Of a DNA stretch of 64,000 nt, positions 26,322-35,782 are shown piece after piece. Position 1 is the first letter of the stretch; each line of letters begins with the position of its first letter. The position numbers and the translations under genes were made by a program. Source of the stretch: Sporolactobacillus nakayamae (GTDB lineage Bacteria > Bacillota > Bacilli > Bacillales > Sporolactobacillaceae); assembly GCF_900113325.1 (NCBI RefSeq), contig NZ_FOOY01000005.1, forward strand, positions 153,552 through 217,551, in the 5' to 3' direction. A model generated the notes under the pieces. It was not told the origin of the DNA. It saw only the letters and a list, made by a program, of their open reading frames with translations, and ran no database searches.

Positions 26322-26425
26322 TTTATCGAGCACTTTAAATTGTTTATCGAGCGTTTTCAGCATTTTATCGAGCGTTTCCAACGATTTATCGAGCACTTTG
26401 AGATCTTTATCGAGCGTTTATCGAG
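26322..26425 (-). repeat. 21-bp tandem repeat, five units plus a short sixth
   Basis: TTTATCGAG begins at 26322, 26343, 26364, 26385 and 26406 (exact 21-nt spacing), then at 26417. On the minus strand each unit encodes LDKxLKx, giving a perfect heptad series (LDKSLET LDKMLKT LDKQFKV), but there is no ribosome site and the sixth unit is out of frame. It looks like a variable-number intergenic repeat rather than a gene. Confidence 0.8.
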
Positions 26426-26466
26426 TTGAGCAATTTGATCAAATGTTCATGCATGAAGCATTCCTT

Positions 26467-27027
26467 TTATTCTTCGATTTTCTTTATAATTCTCGCTGGA
26501 TTGCCGGCGACAACTACATTATCCGGCACGTCCTTGGTGACGACTGAACCTGATCCGACAACGACATTATTACCAATCGTAACCCCAGGATTAATCACGG
26601 CCCGCCCGCCGATCCAAACATTATCGCCAATTGTTACCGGCTTCCCAAATTCCACACCCGATGTACGCAGTTTCGCATTAAGCGGGTGCGCCGCAGTATA
26701 AATATGAACACCCGGAGCACACATGCAGTTATCTCCAATGCGAATCTCGCATATATCTAAAAAGACACAATCAAAATTCGCATAAAAATGGTCGCCGACA
26801 TGGATGTTGTAGCCATAATCACAATGAAACGTTGGCTCAATGTATAACTTTTCTCCGGTCGACCCGAAGAGCTGTTTTAATAATCCCCTTCTCTTATCTC
26901 GCTCTGTTTCGAGCGTTCCATTATATAATCGTGTCAGCCTCCGCGCATTCAATCGATCGCTTATTAATATCGAATCCAACGCGTCATACAACTCACCGTT
27001 GATCATTTTTTCTTTTTCGGTTGTCAT
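26467..27027 (-). CDS. Sugar O-acetyltransferase (maltose/galactoside acetyltransferase family)
   Basis: 186 residues from the ATG at 27027, where the family start [16 protein letters not shown] begins; longer frames upstream lack it. Left-handed beta-helix hexapeptide repeats ([23 protein letters not shown]) and the catalytic His in IYTAAHPL. It transfers acetyl from acetyl-CoA to a sugar hydroxyl, often seen as detoxification of non-metabolised sugars. Confidence 0.88.
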   Translation of the reverse strand: MTTEKEKMINGELYDALDSILISDRLNARRLTRLYNGTLETERDKRRGLLKQLFGSTGEKLYIEPTFHCDYGYNIHVGDHFYANFDCVFLDICEIRIGDNCMCAPGVHIYTAAHPLNAKLRTSGVEFGKPVTIGDNVWIGGRAVINPGVTIGNNVVVGSGSVVTKDVPDNVVVAGNPARIIKKIEE

Positions 27028-27136
27028 TAATTTGACCCCTTTTTTGGATTTCATGAAAAACTCGGCGGCCGAAGTCCGAGTGAATCGGATTTTAACCACC
27101 GAGCCTATTACAAATAGCCTAGTTTTGCCTGATTAA

Positions 27137-28072
27137 TCAGTTAGGCTGCTTATCAAAAGCTTGAAATTTTTCCTTAATTGTATCCGCAGAGTGTTTGAAT
27201 TTTGCTTCCTCTTCAGCAGTTAACGGCAGAGTGATAACTTCTTCTATTCCGTCCTTACCGATGATTGCCGGTTGACCCACATAGGTGCCGTACTTTTCGT
27301 TATAACAAGAGCAGATGTATGCGGCCTTGGCATCCGAAAGAACTGCCTGACTGAGCTTGACAGCACAAGTAGAGATCGCCCAGCTTGTATAGCCCTTGCC
27401 GGAATAAACTTCCCAGCCGCCGCGGCGAGCTGCTTCTTCAAGATCATCCAGATTCAGATTCCGTTCTTTCGCGAGCTCAGTGATGTCCAGCCCATTCACG
27501 CGAACGGTTGACCATGCGCTGAATTGAGATTCCCCATGTTCACCATAAACATAACCGGAAACATTTTTCGGATCACATTCAAATTGATCCGAAACCACTT
27601 TCTGCATCCGAGCCGTGTCAAGGAACGTGCCCGTAGCAAAAACTTGCTGCCGGCTGAGTCTGGTATTTTCCTGGAAATACTGCGTAATCGCATCACATGG
27701 GTTCATCGTATCGATGGCAACGCCGTGGAAACCGGACGCTTTAACCTTAGGCGCAATATCCTGCACAATATTCTTCGTGTATTTGAATTCAGCCCAACGG
27801 TTACCTGCTGCATCTTTTTCCGCATACGCAAGAATATTGCCGGCAGTAATGAACAAGATGTCCGTATCGGCAAGCTCGCTGTAATCATTGATTTTAATGA
27901 TCGTGCGGGTTTCAATCCGTCCTTGCATGTCCTGTAAATCAAGCTGTTCTGCGCGTGCCAGTCCTTCGTTCGTGTCGATTAAAATCAGTTCATCGGCAAT
28001 CCCCTTGGATACAAGCTGGAACGCAACCGCCGCACCCACGTGGCCAAGGCCAATAATCGCATATTTTCTCAT
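27137..28072 (-). CDS. L-2-hydroxyisocaproate dehydrogenase (lactate/malate dehydrogenase family)
   Basis: 311 residues. NAD-binding IIGLGHVGAAVAF, substrate Arg/Asp in FLDTARMQ, catalytic His in YGEHGESQ. The loop reads DTMNPCDAI rather than the TNPVD of lactate dehydrogenase, which is typical of L-HicDH of lactobacilli. It would reduce branched 2-keto acids such as 2-ketoisocaproate with NADH. Fits an organism active in branched-chain keto-acid metabolism. Substrate is inferred by family. Confidence 0.85.
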   Translation of the reverse strand: MRKYAIIGLGHVGAAVAFQLVSKGIADELILIDTNEGLARAEQLDLQDMQGRIETRTIIKINDYSELADTDILFITAGNILAYAEKDAAGNRWAEFKYTKNIVQDIAPKVKASGFHGVAIDTMNPCDAITQYFQENTRLSRQQVFATGTFLDTARMQKVVSDQFECDPKNVSGYVYGEHGESQFSAWSTVRVNGLDITELAKERNLNLDDLEEAARRGGWEVYSGKGYTSWAISTCAVKLSQAVLSDAKAAYICSCYNEKYGTYVGQPAIIGKDGIEEVITLPLTAEEEAKFKHSADTIKEKFQAFDKQPN

Positions 28073-28316
28073 CTATCTGTCTCCACCCTCATAATGAATT
28101 TGACTACGTACATCCAATTCTATCTTAGCACAATGAGCGTCAAATGAAGCCCGTATATTTTTAATAGTTTGTGATTTTCTAACATAGATTGAATCTTGCG
28201 CATTTACTCAATGTATATATAGTCAAAGTCATACGAATGTTCTATTATTTATATCACAAAGATATCTTAGAGCACATGGCTCGCTTGTCCCAGTTTGAAC
28301 CACGGAGGCATAAATA

Positions 28317-30866
28317 ATGTTTGATAACAAGCGTAAAAAAAATACAAATCTCTCAACGGACCACGCAATCGAATATCCTGATCTATTTTTCCGATCCTTG
28401 TTTGAGGGTAATCCGAACATAGCTTTTTATATGGATGTTAACGGGGTGATTGCTTTACCAAACAAACACTTTTCGGAATGCCTTGACTACACGAATGACG
28501 AGATCATTTTAAATAAATTTGATACATTCTTGCCGGATAAGGAAGCCTTATCCTACAAAGAAGCATTAAAAAATGTAATGATTGGAAAAAACCAGTACAT
28601 CAATACTGTACTTATACACAAAAACGGTACTCAAATCGAGTGTCAATTAACCCTAATGCCAGCACGATCACAGGATCACATTATTGGTGCATTTGGACTT
28701 GTCCAAGATCTAACAAACAAGAACCTATTAAAAAAATCCTTAATCGAATCTGAATTAAAATTTAGAAGTTTTGCAGATGAAGCATCCTTTGGCATTTTCA
28801 TTTTTCAAGGTAATCAGCTCATTTATGGAAATCCGAAATTCCACACGTTTATGGGACCATACTTGATAAATAATGAATGTCTCTTGGATGCCTTGCACCC
28901 AGATGATCATTCAACGATTCAATCAAATATAAACGAATTGACTGTTGGCGGAATTGGGAAAGACGTTCCGTTTAGAACAATTAAAGAGGACGGCACGCAT
29001 TATTATGAATGTCACATTAAAAAAATCATGTATCAAAACCAAGCAACCGTTGTGGGTTCCGTTCAAGAGGTCACGAAATATAAAAAAGCACAATTGCTAA
29101 CAAAATTTCTTGCCGATCATGATGAATTAACCGGACTTCCAAACAGCAGATTTTTCCGTGAAAAATTAGAACAGGAAATTGTCGTCAGCAAAACGTTAAA
29201 TCAAAAATTGGCCGTGATGTATGTGGACTTAGATCGGTTTAAATACATTAATGATACATTGGGTCATCCAATCGGTGATGAATTTCTGAAGCAGTTTGCT
29301 GATAAGCTGACAAAAATACTGGATCATCATCAATTTGCAGCGCGAATCGGTGCCGACGAATTTCTTATACTCTGCCCGAATGTTTTTCGGCACACAGTCA
29401 CCCAACAGGCTGAGAAAATCATCAATGCATTTGATGCTCCCTTCATTGTTAAAGATTATCGCTTGCCGATTTCACTCAGTATCGGGATTAGTGTCTTTCC
29501 GAGAGATGGCGAAGATTCGACGAGCTTAATCAAGCATGCCGATGCTGCGCTGCATCAAACGAAAGAAAACAAACAAAGTAACTATCAGATGTACACACAT
29601 AAAATGAATATCGTTGGCTACAAACGCTTTACTTTAGCATCCGATTTACAAAATTCACTGGAATTGAGTCAATTTGAATTATACTATCAACCAAAGGTAG
29701 ACATCGCTACCCAGCGTATTATAGGCGCCGAAGCACTGATTCGATGGAACCATCCGGAATGGGGACTTGTATCACCGGCAGAATTTATCCCTTTGGCAGA
29801 AGAAATCGGTATGATGCGTCAAATCGACAGATGGATCGAATATACCGCTTGTCTCCAAAACAAAGCATGGCAAGATAAAGACCTGCCTGCGATTCCGATC
29901 TCAATCAATCTGTCCGCAACCCGTTTTTTGGATCATGATCTGACTGCTAATCTCTTGGACGTGCTTGGACAGACTCATTTGGACCCGAAATACTTAGAGG
30001 TCGAAATCGTTGAAACAGCTCTCCTTGAGAATGAGAAAACTGTTTTTACGATTCTCGATAGTCTCAGGCAGAATGGGATTGGAATCAATCTGGATGACTT
30101 CGGAACCGGCTATTCATCACTTTCCTACCTCAAGCGGTTCAAAGGCCGAATCAATACGTTAAAAATTGATAAGTCATTCATTGACGCGCTTAGTGACACC
30201 GACGATGAGAGTTCTAAATACATCATCAAATCAATCATTGAACTCGCGCATCATTTAAAAATGAAGGTGGTAGCTGAAGGAGTGGAAGCTCAAGAACAAC
30301 TGCAGCTGTTACAGGATTTTCACTGCAATCTGATACAAGGCTACCTTTTCTCCAAACCCGTTCCGGCCGATACATTCACCGAGCTGTTGCGAAAGGAAAG
30401 AGTGAAAGCTCCTGTTGAACCGATCTCAAGAAGACGTGAAGTCTATGAAAATCGAAGAAAACACTTCAGAGTGGATCTTGATTATCCGCTAAGTGCCATG
30501 ATAACCCTTGTTCAATTTCATGAGCAACATGTGCAACTAGGCAACACACGCATCCTTATCGAAAATATTGGTTTAGGTGGCTTGCGCTTCCTTTCCGACC
30601 TGCGTTTTGGCATTGATTCATCCCTGATCTTAAAGGTCGAAACAAACATTCTTGGGAAAAAGATGACATTTTTGGGGTCGGTTGTTTGGACGAAAGAACT
30701 AAAATCGGAGGTATTCCAGTATGATTTCAAATTTATCATGAACGAGAATGAACGCAAGATTCTTTCCCAATTACTGAATAAGTTCGCCCTGCTTCTTAAC
30801 GAGAATCCGTTGCCGCCGGATTGTGATTTTGTGACAACGGATAAATACAGCGTATTCGCAAAGTGA
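28317..30866 (+). CDS. PAS-PAS-GGDEF(degenerate)-EAL-PilZ c-di-GMP signalling protein
   Basis: 849 residues after CGGAGG. PAS-like domains about 20-140 and 145-260. GGDEF domain about 265-425 has RIGADEF in place of GGDEF, so cyclase activity is doubtful. EAL domain about 435-690 keeps EALIRW, NLSATRF, VEIVETALLE, LDDFGTGYSSL, LKIDKSF, AEGVE and QGYLFSKP, so phosphodiesterase activity is expected. PilZ-like domain about 715-825 with RRKHFRVDL and NIGLGGLRF. No membrane helices. It probably degrades c-di-GMP under PAS and PilZ control. Confidence 0.88.
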   Translation: MFDNKRKKNTNLSTDHAIEYPDLFFRSLFEGNPNIAFYMDVNGVIALPNKHFSECLDYTNDEIILNKFDTFLPDKEALSYKEALKNVMIGKNQYINTVLIHKNGTQIECQLTLMPARSQDHIIGAFGLVQDLTNKNLLKKSLIESELKFRSFADEASFGIFIFQGNQLIYGNPKFHTFMGPYLINNECLLDALHPDDHSTIQSNINELTVGGIGKDVPFRTIKEDGTHYYECHIKKIMYQNQATVVGSVQEVTKYKKAQLLTKFLADHDELTGLPNSRFFREKLEQEIVVSKTLNQKLAVMYVDLDRFKYINDTLGHPIGDEFLKQFADKLTKILDHHQFAARIGADEFLILCPNVFRHTVTQQAEKIINAFDAPFIVKDYRLPISLSIGISVFPRDGEDSTSLIKHADAALHQTKENKQSNYQMYTHKMNIVGYKRFTLASDLQNSLELSQFELYYQPKVDIATQRIIGAEALIRWNHPEWGLVSPAEFIPLAEEIGMMRQIDRWIEYTACLQNKAWQDKDLPAIPISINLSATRFLDHDLTANLLDVLGQTHLDPKYLEVEIVETALLENEKTVFTILDSLRQNGIGINLDDFGTGYSSLSYLKRFKGRINTLKIDKSFIDALSDTDDESSKYIIKSIIELAHHLKMKVVAEGVEAQEQLQLLQDFHCNLIQGYLFSKPVPADTFTELLRKERVKAPVEPISRRREVYENRRKHFRVDLDYPLSAMITLVQFHEQHVQLGNTRILIENIGLGGLRFLSDLRFGIDSSLILKVETNILGKKMTFLGSVVWTKELKSEVFQYDFKFIMNENERKILSQLLNKFALLLNENPLPPDCDFVTTDKYSVFAK

Positions 30867-31011
30867 ACTGTATCAGCACTAAATTGCTGATGTTCACCCA
30901 AACATTTTGACCATTTGTATGCTTAAATTGCAAAGTCCATCAATATGCTGCTTTTCCAGGGGACTAAACCCGATCAAGTTTAGTCCTTGTTTGAGTTCGG
31001 TCGAAAGACCC

Positions 31012-31137
31012 TCATAGAGTGCTCTTTCCTTTTGCAGAAGTGCTTGGAATGATTTCTTCACCGGACTCTTTCCAATCTGACAAATAGTCGTTAAAAGCAT
31101 CTTCAATTCCTGTCGTCAACTCAACTAATGTGAACAT
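31012..31137 (-). pseudogene. GNAT acetyltransferase N-terminal remnant
   Basis: The ATG at 31137 follows GAGGTGATC. 41 codons read MFTLVELTTGIEDAFNDYLS, then DWKESGEEIIPS, a common GNAT N-terminus, before a stop. Beyond the junction another frame (to 30894) reads KERALYEGLSTELKQGLNL, then FSPLEKQHIDGL, like the last helix of a MarR-type regulator. Two truncated genes appear fused by deletion. Confidence 0.5.
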
Positions 31138-31200
31138 TTGATCACCTCATGATCTTTTTTATGTACCACTTTAAGAATCTCGCAGACATATGGGGTCCCT

Positions 31201-31275
31201 TCATCTTCCTGTAAGTTCAGTGACAAAATCGTATTCTACTGCCACTCAATCAAACTGCGCTTCTGTATTATTCAT
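31201..31275 (-). pseudogene. Possible methyltransferase N-terminal remnant
   Basis: After GGGAAGG, the ATG at 31275 reads MNNTEAQFD-stop-VAVEYDFVTELTG, resembling the start of class I SAM-dependent methyltransferases (FD-VA-EYD) with an in-frame TGA. Short, so uncertain. Confidence 0.3.
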
Positions 31276-31357
31276 CAATTAAAAACCTTCCCTATGTTTT
31301 ATAATGCATGTCACGTTAACCATTCGATGATCTTTCTGCAATATAGTCATTGTTCAA

Positions 31358-32779
31358 TTACTTAATATGAGACAGTTCATCCAGAAAAGCAGGTCGCCTG
31401 CTGTACTCCGTTTTTAGTTTGGCAATGATCGCTGACCGGTTGGCAGTCCCAAGCATTTTTTTGCAGCTTCTTAAGATACCGCAGATCTCTCGATACTCTT
31501 TTCGATTTGAAGCTTTGCCGGCTGCGTTGAAAACATAGTCACTGCAAATCTGTTGCACATCCGCAGAGTAACGAGCCAGCAATCGATCCCCATACTTTTC
31601 AACTTCTGATGGATTAGTGCGTACATAAGCCATTAACTCATCCAAATCGTTTTTATCTGAGATCAGTTCAACATAGACGCTGCGCGCTCTCCAGTTTTTG
31701 CTTGTCTTCAGTTCGGCAATAATCTCATGATAGAACGCTTCTTTGTCTTCTTCATGAAGAGACTCCAGATCATGATAATAGTTGTAGTCACCATCAAGCA
31801 AAAGTTCTCTTGCAAGCATCTCCTGCTGTTTTCTTAAGGAAAGCTTCTTATACGCCTGGTATCTGAAGGCTTTCCACTTAGACAACAAACCAGCATAGTG
31901 ATGATCCTGTTGTTCGCCTGCCTCAGCCAGCTCAATAACATGAGCATAGTTGCCGCCTGCCATGCTCTTTTCGATTGACCACTCTCGGAAAAAAGTGACT
32001 GATAAGTGATCTTGGACAAATCGTTCTGCTTCCGCATCTGAACCATAATCACAAATAATCTGAAACAGCAGCTTATACAAAGATTCAATTGTATAGCGCA
32101 TGCTTTCATTATCTGCACCGGCAGCTATACGCTGCTCAATCACCTTTTTCAGTTGTTTTCTATGCTTTTCATCATCAGCAAAATCAGCACAAATACGAAG
32201 CAAATCAATCCTATAATCATTCCAGCCGTCAAATAGCGAACCGTTGCTCATCGTCAGCAAGCGTTGAAAACAGTGCTCTCCAGATAAAACATCTTCTCTC
32301 ATTCTTGCTGCTATTTTCTGAATGCCAGCTATTGTTTCTTCTACCAGCATACCTATATCGCCATCCGAGTCATCTGCATACTGAAATGCGGAGATACCTT
32401 CCTCCAACACCAGCAGGGCTGTATCCAATGCCAAGGTCTCATTATTCATGTCGTCCTCCAGAATACTGAGCATATCTAAAGCAAAAGCACGTTCTTCTCC
32501 ATACCGTATAAACCCAAATTCTTCATCTCCACTATATTTATCAATAATGGACTTGATCAATTTCTTGCGCGCTTTGAGCTGATGAACAGCCTTTCCTGTT
32601 CCGTATTTTACGATCAGCTGAGCTCCAATCTTGTCGTCTTCCTCAGCAATTCGAAGAATAATACGAACGAGTTCTTCCTTGGGCAAGCTGTTCAGCATTC
32701 CTGCTAGTTCCGACTGTTTCTTCACTGTATTCAAATCCTTTCTCAAACGATCTCTATATAAAACGACGTTCCATTTCAA
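31358..32779 (-). CDS. Large helical protein resembling the C-terminal part of SWIM zinc-finger proteins
   Basis: 473 residues from a TTG without a clear ribosome site; the frame stays open to about 32911. All-helical, repeat-like: LNSLPKEELVRIILRIAEED near the start, a late stretch with a DKNDLDELMAYVRTNPSEVE repeat unit, and YSRRPAFLDEL at the end. These match what I recall of the region behind the SWIM finger in Bacilli proteins. The SWIM finger itself (CxC..CxH) is not present, so the gene is probably truncated at its 5' end. Confidence 0.45.
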   Translation of the reverse strand: MKWNVVLYRDRLRKDLNTVKKQSELAGMLNSLPKEELVRIILRIAEEDDKIGAQLIVKYGTGKAVHQLKARKKLIKSIIDKYSGDEEFGFIRYGEERAFALDMLSILEDDMNNETLALDTALLVLEEGISAFQYADDSDGDIGMLVEETIAGIQKIAARMREDVLSGEHCFQRLLTMSNGSLFDGWNDYRIDLLRICADFADDEKHRKQLKKVIEQRIAAGADNESMRYTIESLYKLLFQIICDYGSDAEAERFVQDHLSVTFFREWSIEKSMAGGNYAHVIELAEAGEQQDHHYAGLLSKWKAFRYQAYKKLSLRKQQEMLARELLLDGDYNYYHDLESLHEEDKEAFYHEIIAELKTSKNWRARSVYVELISDKNDLDELMAYVRTNPSEVEKYGDRLLARYSADVQQICSDYVFNAAGKASNRKEYREICGILRSCKKMLGTANRSAIIAKLKTEYSRRPAFLDELSHIK

Positions 32780-32931
32780 TAGTTGAATCGTATTGCGCCG
32801 TTTAATCTGCTCAATAAAACATTCGTTAGAAAAGGAGAAACTTTCGCCGTTGATCTTTTTTATTCTCTTAAATAGCTTATGACAAAATAATTTCCGTGTA
32901 AATCTCGCATCCTATCTGTAGTCAAATCAAT

Positions 32932-33078
32932 TTATTTATTTTCAACCCATTTTTCCAATCGTATAAAAAGCGGAGCAAGGACAATGAGAGTGAGAATAAA
33001 CAGAAAAAGCAGCGAGACAGCACGATGCATGCCAAGTCCAATCCCAGTGACTGCCTGAATTAAAGAGTTTACTAATTA
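32932..33078 (-). pseudogene. C-terminal remnant of a membrane transporter
   Basis: The minus strand reads LVNSLIQAVTGIGLGMHRAV, then SLLFLFILTLIVLAPLFIRL and EKWVENK-stop. This is a last membrane helix and tail of a carrier (MFS-like). No start and no other helices. Confidence 0.5.
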
Positions 33079-33104
33079 ATCGTTCGTCGGAGCTTCTCAA
33101 AGAT

Positions 33105-33785
33105 TTGGGCATCTTGACACGACCTGTGACTGTGAAAAAAATAATACAGAATCTGCCTGAATCCTATAAGAGTGAAACCAATCAATTTCTCCGGCGCATC
33201 TATTTGGATTCCAGAGTCTGGTTTGGCAATCATAAATCCATTGCCGCATTGCCAACCATTGAACAAGCGTTGGAGCGCAATTTGCAGATTCAAATCAACT
33301 ATCAGAAGGATAACGGAGAACTAATTTTTCGAGAAGTTGCCCCTTATGGTCTTGTCGCTAAAACGAGCGTTTGGTATTTAATTGCAGAGCATGACAATAC
33401 GTTGAGAGTTTATCGTGCATCTCGGATTACAGAGCTTAACGTGACCCATACGCCATTCACTTTTCCAGAGCAATTCTCTATTTCTTCATTCTGGTCAACC
33501 TGGTGCCGTGAATTTGAAAACTCACGTCCCCGTTATCCAGTGCTGCTTCGCACTCATCCAGATGGTTTTCATGAACTCTCAAAGAATGGATATACCTTAG
33601 AAATACAAGATCATGAACCAAATGAAGAATGGCTGATCATCAATATCCAGTTTGAAACCTTTGACCAAGCGCTGCGAGAGATACTCGCTCTCGGCTCAAA
33701 AGCAGAAGTGGTTCAACCTGAAAGACTGAAAATAAAAGTCATTGAATCGGCGCAAAAAATAGTTAACCTATATGGCGAACAATGA
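33105..33785 (+). CDS. WYL-domain regulator, HTH region missing
   Basis: 226 residues from a TTG; the frame is open from 33051. WYL domain (about 60-140) with APYGLVAKTSVWYLIAEHDN and RVYRASRITEL, then a WCX extension to the end. WYL regulators normally carry an N-terminal winged HTH of about 60-80 residues, and that part is absent. The upstream DNA belongs to an opposite-strand remnant. It is probably a truncated, possibly non-functional regulator. Confidence 0.65.
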   Translation: MGILTRPVTVKKIIQNLPESYKSETNQFLRRIYLDSRVWFGNHKSIAALPTIEQALERNLQIQINYQKDNGELIFREVAPYGLVAKTSVWYLIAEHDNTLRVYRASRITELNVTHTPFTFPEQFSISSFWSTWCREFENSRPRYPVLLRTHPDGFHELSKNGYTLEIQDHEPNEEWLIINIQFETFDQALREILALGSKAEVVQPERLKIKVIESAQKIVNLYGEQ

Positions 33786-34059
33786 GGTAAGCCGGTATTG
33801 TAAAAGGTAATTCACTGGTGTGAGCTGAGGGAAAATCGAGAATGTCACGAAATCTGAAAAGCCGTATTTTTTAATTATTTCTTTCGTTTTTTTTTCACAC
33901 TCTGCTTTTCTCTAGGATTTAGCGTTATTATTAATTTAGATTTTGTATTTTCTCTCGACCAAGATAACAGTCACATCATTTCTATGCTGGGGTTGGCCAG
34001 ACGTCCTACTTCAGACCACATATAAAGGGAACCTGATTTACAAAAGAGAGATGATCCTT

Positions 34060-34575
34060 ATGAAATTACTTGCATTGATCAATAATATACTTGTTTTCAT
34101 GATCATCTCAATAATTAATACGATTATTTCGATTAAACTCCCAATAGCTATCTTTCACCATGACAGCTGGTTATTTAAGGCGAGAGCTTGGGAAAAAGAC
34201 GGATATTTCTATCAGCATTGGTTTAGCGTGAAAAGATGGAAGAATAGGTTGCCGGAACTCAGTGATTTTCTGTCCTTCCTTTTTTCAAAGAAACAAATGA
34301 AACAATACAGCACCGAGTATTTATGCAGATTCGCTCTGGAGACATGCCGTGCCGAATTAGTCCATTGGTGCATCATCATCAGTTCGCTTCTTTTTACAAA
34401 ATGGAATCATACCGGCATTTCACTTTTCATTTTTGGTTTTGCTGTACTCTGCAATCTTCCATATATTATTATCCAACGGTATAATCGTCCAAGAATTTTA
34501 AGTATTCTTGCCAATAAAAAGATGACTATTAGAGGGAGTAGGTTGAATTTGGACGTGCTCCATAAAGATATCTAG
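34060..34575 (+). CDS. CrtO-like glycosyl-4,4'-diaponeurosporenoate acyltransferase family protein
   Basis: 171 residues from the ATG at 34060 (AGAGATGATCC upstream); an ATG at 34051 is possible. It matches CrtO-family landmarks: YFYQHWFSVKRWKNRLPE, ETCRAELVHW and NLPYIIIQRYNRPR, with two to four membrane helices. In staphylococci CrtO acylates the sugar of staphyloxanthin. No carotenoid genes are visible here, and the next gene is a lipid glycosyltransferase 15 nt downstream, so the acceptor may be another glycolipid (inference). Confidence 0.75.
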   Translation: MKLLALINNILVFMIISIINTIISIKLPIAIFHHDSWLFKARAWEKDGYFYQHWFSVKRWKNRLPELSDFLSFLFSKKQMKQYSTEYLCRFALETCRAELVHWCIIISSLLFTKWNHTGISLFIFGFAVLCNLPYIIIQRYNRPRILSILANKKMTIRGSRLNLDVLHKDI

Positions 34576-34590
34576 AGGAGAGTTTTTTCT

Positions 34591-35730
34591 GTGAATAGGA
34601 TTCTGTTTCTTTCATCCGAGTACACGGGGAACGGTCATAAAAGTATCACTGAAGCATTGAGCAAGCAGTTACTGCTCTTATCTCCTGATAGTCAATTTAC
34701 TGTAATTGATGGATTCGGTCTCGGCAGCTGGGTTCTGCGCTCTTCCAGTCACAATTATGACTCGTTTGCAGTGAAGTTCCCTGCGCTTTGGGGGCTTTTC
34801 TATCAATTAAGTAATCCGTTTAAACCAGTTGTCAATTGGTTTGTTGCTCGAAGCATCAAAAAGTCTCTATTAAAGCAGATCGATTCCTTTCATCCGGATG
34901 TAATCGTATCCGTTCATAATCTTTTCGTTGGTTCGGTTTTAGACATCTTGGATCAGTCACATTTGGATATCCCGTTTATCTCACTGATTGCAGATCTGGA
35001 CAACGTTACAAGCCTTTGGGCAGATAAACGAGCAACGTATATTATATGCCCATCAAATGAGGCACAGCAAAAGATGCTCAGGGTAGGTATGGCGCATAAG
35101 CAATTATTTTTAACCGGATTCCCCGTACGCGATACATTCTGTGACCGCAGTCTTCCCGAGCCTCACTGCCACGCGGCAAAAGAAGTTGTTTCAATCCTTC
35201 TGATTAGCGGGAGTCAGGGATCGACTCAGGTTCTGAAAATCGCAAAAACATTGCTTAACAATGATAAAATTCACCTATCAATTATTGCCGGACATAACAA
35301 AGCATTAATTCAATTGATGGAGAATGCTTTTTCTCCTTACATTGGGAAGCGAGTTACACTCTATGGATTTATTACGGAAATAAAGGCGCGTATGATGGAA
35401 GCTGATCTTCTGATCACTCGGGCAAGCCCAAATGTATTAATGGAAGCGATCAACCTATGTAAACCGGTCATCATCACCGGCGCGCTGGGAGGTCAAGAGG
35501 CGAAGAATCCTCAGTTTGTCGTAAAACACAAGTTAGGTCTTTATTGCACGAACCTAAACCGTCTGAACGACATGGTTTCTGAATTACTGGCCAATAACGG
35601 CGAGAAGCTCCTGCAGATCGCACAAAGCCAGTATCGATTCAGAAAACCTGAATCTACGCGCGAGATTGCTGAGCTGCTCATACAAACAGCTAGGGAAACT
35701 AATGCATCTATTGATCTGCCAACCGCTTGA
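34591..35730 (+). CDS. MGDG-synthase/UgtP-like glycosyltransferase (GT28 type)
   Basis: 379 residues. N-terminal lipid-acceptor domain with LFLSSEYTGNGHKSITEAL and HPDVIVSVH. C-terminal nucleotide-sugar domain with ISGSQGS, YGFITEIKARMMEADLLITRAS and EAINLCKPVIIT. The family adds hexose to diacylglycerol or similar lipids at the membrane surface. GAGGAG precedes the GTG start. Middle gene of a three-gene unit. Confidence 0.8.
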   Translation: MNRILFLSSEYTGNGHKSITEALSKQLLLLSPDSQFTVIDGFGLGSWVLRSSSHNYDSFAVKFPALWGLFYQLSNPFKPVVNWFVARSIKKSLLKQIDSFHPDVIVSVHNLFVGSVLDILDQSHLDIPFISLIADLDNVTSLWADKRATYIICPSNEAQQKMLRVGMAHKQLFLTGFPVRDTFCDRSLPEPHCHAAKEVVSILLISGSQGSTQVLKIAKTLLNNDKIHLSIIAGHNKALIQLMENAFSPYIGKRVTLYGFITEIKARMMEADLLITRASPNVLMEAINLCKPVIITGALGGQEAKNPQFVVKHKLGLYCTNLNRLNDMVSELLANNGEKLLQIAQSQYRFRKPESTREIAELLIQTARETNASIDLPTA

Positions 35731-35782
35731 AAATTCTTTTTAACGACTGAAGTCCAAAAAAACGTGCAGCAGGAGCATCTGA

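Noticed and set aside
26214..26396. 60-residue minus frame over the 21-bp repeats
   Set aside because: Starts inside the repeat without a ribosome site; the heptad pattern follows from the DNA repeat.
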